Positions 62,880-64,000 of a DNA stretch of 64,000 nucleotides are shown here, piece after piece; within the stretch, counting starts at the first letter, position 1, and each line of letters starts with the position of its first letter. The notes under the pieces were generated by a model. It was not told the origin of the DNA. It saw only the letters and a list, made by a program, of their open reading frames with translations, and did not search any database. Both the position numbers and the translations under genes were made by a program. The DNA comes from JALYUM01 sp036688685 (lineage in GTDB: Bacteria > Pseudomonadota > Gammaproteobacteria > Burkholderiales > Burkholderiaceae_D): the NCBI RefSeq assembly GCF_036688685.1, contig NZ_JAQQPS010000002.1:1-64000 (forward strand), in the 5' to 3' direction.

Positions 62880-63845
62880 TCAAAAACAGATGCGGTCGCG
62901 TCCGGCTTCCTTGGCGCGGTACAGCGCTGCGTCGGCGTCGGCCACGATGCTGCGTTCGTCGCCGCCAGGTGTCAACGAGGCAATGCCGAACGAGCCGGTG
63001 ATATGCGGCAGCGGTATGCGCATGTCGTCGAACACGACGGTATTGCGCATCTTTTCGCACAGGCGCTCGGCCACCATTGCTGCCACCGACGGCGCGGTTT
63101 CAGGCAACAGCACCAGGATTTCCTCGCCGCCGTAACGGACCGCGAAATCGGACGGGCGCAGCAGTGCGCGCACCAGCGTGGTGGCGGCGCACAGGGCACC
63201 GTCGCCGGCCAGGTGGCCATGGGTATCGTTGAATTTCTTGAAGTGGTCGAGGTCTATCATCAGCACCGACAGCGGGTGGCCGTCCTGGCGCGCGCGCGCG
63301 ACCAGTTTCGGCAGCATGTCGTTCAGCCAGGTGCGGTTGTAGAGTCCGGTCAAACCATCGTTGAGCGATAGCTGGCGGTAGAACTCGCCCAGCTTCTGAC
63401 GCCGGCGCAGCAAGGCATTGGCGGCGCGAATACGGAACGACAGCAGGCGCAGCAGATTGCGCGCCACGCCATTGCTCTGGTCGATCAGGCGCCACACCAG
63501 GTCCGGCTCGATGACCAGTAATTCGGTGTCTTCCACTGCCGTCATGGCGGCCAGGTTAGTGGCGTCGTCCAGCACCGATTGCTCGCCCACGCTCTCGCCC
63601 GGCAAGATGCGCGCGGGTGCGCCTTCGGCGAACATCACGCCGTTATCGTCCGCCACTTCCAGCGCGCCGGACAGCACGATGTACAGGCGCGCGCGGAAGG
63701 TGTCCTCCACGACCTTGTTTTCCGCCAAACGTACAATGGCGCAATGCGCCAGGGCAGCGTTGACTTCGGCGCTTTCCGCGTCGCGGAACAATTGCAGGTC
63801 GGCGGCGCTGTAGCGGGAAGCACCAAAGGTACCGATGTTTTCCAA
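62880..63845 (-). CDS. cNMP-binding-domain GGDEF protein
   Basis: 321 residues, with a TTG start (no in-frame ATG nearby). The N-terminal ~140 residues form a cyclic-nucleotide-binding-like beta barrel (YIVLSGALEVADDNG, GESVGEQSVLDDATN). The GGDEF domain has DGLTGLYNRTWL and DLDHFKKFNDTHGH, with signature GGEEI instead of GGEEF. The cyclase may still be active. It is probably a soluble link between cAMP-type or redox input and c-di-GMP. Confidence 0.88.
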   Translation of the reverse strand: MENIGTFGASRYSAADLQLFRDAESAEVNAALAHCAIVRLAENKVVEDTFRARLYIVLSGALEVADDNGVMFAEGAPARILPGESVGEQSVLDDATNLAAMTAVEDTELLVIEPDLVWRLIDQSNGVARNLLRLLSFRIRAANALLRRRQKLGEFYRQLSLNDGLTGLYNRTWLNDMLPKLVARARQDGHPLSVLMIDLDHFKKFNDTHGHLAGDGALCAATTLVRALLRPSDFAVRYGGEEILVLLPETAPSVAAMVAERLCEKMRNTVVFDDMRIPLPHITGSFGIASLTPGGDERSIVADADAALYRAKEAGRDRICF

Positions 63846-64000
63846 ATTATTCTTTCATGGTCATGATTTAACTGCAGGTTGCATGAAAATTGTAAAAATA
63901 TGGCTTAAAAACGTGGTAAATCCGCCAAGTCGCGGCATGCGCGCGACCAACCCTCCGCATTCTATGCGATTTGTTTGGCAGATGGCCGCTGGCGATGTTC
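63846..64000. other. Intergenic region, no feature recognised
   Basis: The 5' region of the GGDEF gene; AT-rich near 63850-63920. No motif assigned. Confidence 0.5.

Noticed and set aside
1..64000. CRISPR array, rRNA operon, prophage structural genes
   Set aside because: No regularly spaced direct repeats, rRNA sequence, or capsid/tail/terminase motifs were seen.

Overview
The window looks like a chromosomal segment of a high-GC betaproteobacterium of the family Oxalobacteraceae, close to Massilia, Duganella or Janthinobacterium. This is inferred from the mix of gene families: three PEP-CTERM proteins, many GGDEF/EAL proteins, a DUF3500/HupE pair, a GH144 glucanase, class-2 pyrF and sbcB. 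No database search was possible, so product names rest on motifs read from the translations.

Layout. Positions 1-4208 form a visibly AT-richer accessory block next to the 3' end of a tRNA-Ser(GGA). It holds the tail of an IS transposase, a TIR-like nucleotide-binding protein of the CAP12/Pycsar-effector type, two unknown proteins, a small serine recombinase and a ParB/Srx-fold protein. From 4440 to about 5190 three decayed catabolic genes lie fused end to end. From 5336 to 19022 is a mixed run of enzymes: an SDR, GH144, PhyH, a RIO kinase, a tandem alpha/beta hydrolase, the DUF3500 lipoprotein with its HupE partner, an SDR/LysR divergent pair, an M20 hydrolase and an alpha/beta hydrolase. A four-gene operon on the minus strand (23761 to 20665: acyl-CoA-dehydrogenase-like, PIG-L deacetylase, NodS-like methyltransferase, glycosyltransferase) is compact and uncharacterised.

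From 24422 to 38332 signalling genes dominate: a dCache-GGDEF protein, a KaiC-like ATPase with a hybrid histidine kinase, and a LytS/LytTR pair. Two tandem PEP-CTERM genes have sigma-54-type promoters and matching upstream blocks. A fumarylacetoacetate-hydrolase-like gene is broken.

The most interesting locus is 38340-46721 (minus strand). It runs from a membrane GGDEF-GGDEF-EAL protein, through an alpha-oxoamine synthase and a fused fatty-acyl-AMP ligase/acyl-CoA dehydrogenase/acyl carrier protein, to a small membrane protein that is homologous to the sensor domain of the first gene. The layout suggests synthesis of an acyl-derived aminoketone together with membrane sensing linked to c-di-GMP.

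From 47271 on come a pirin and a galactose/galactoside operon (galT, degenerate M24 protein, galK, GH2). Next are a few envelope genes, a probable small RNA between two terminators, an SDR, a lemA/TPM cluster, pyrF, sbcB, a chemoreceptor and a cNMP-binding GGDEF protein.
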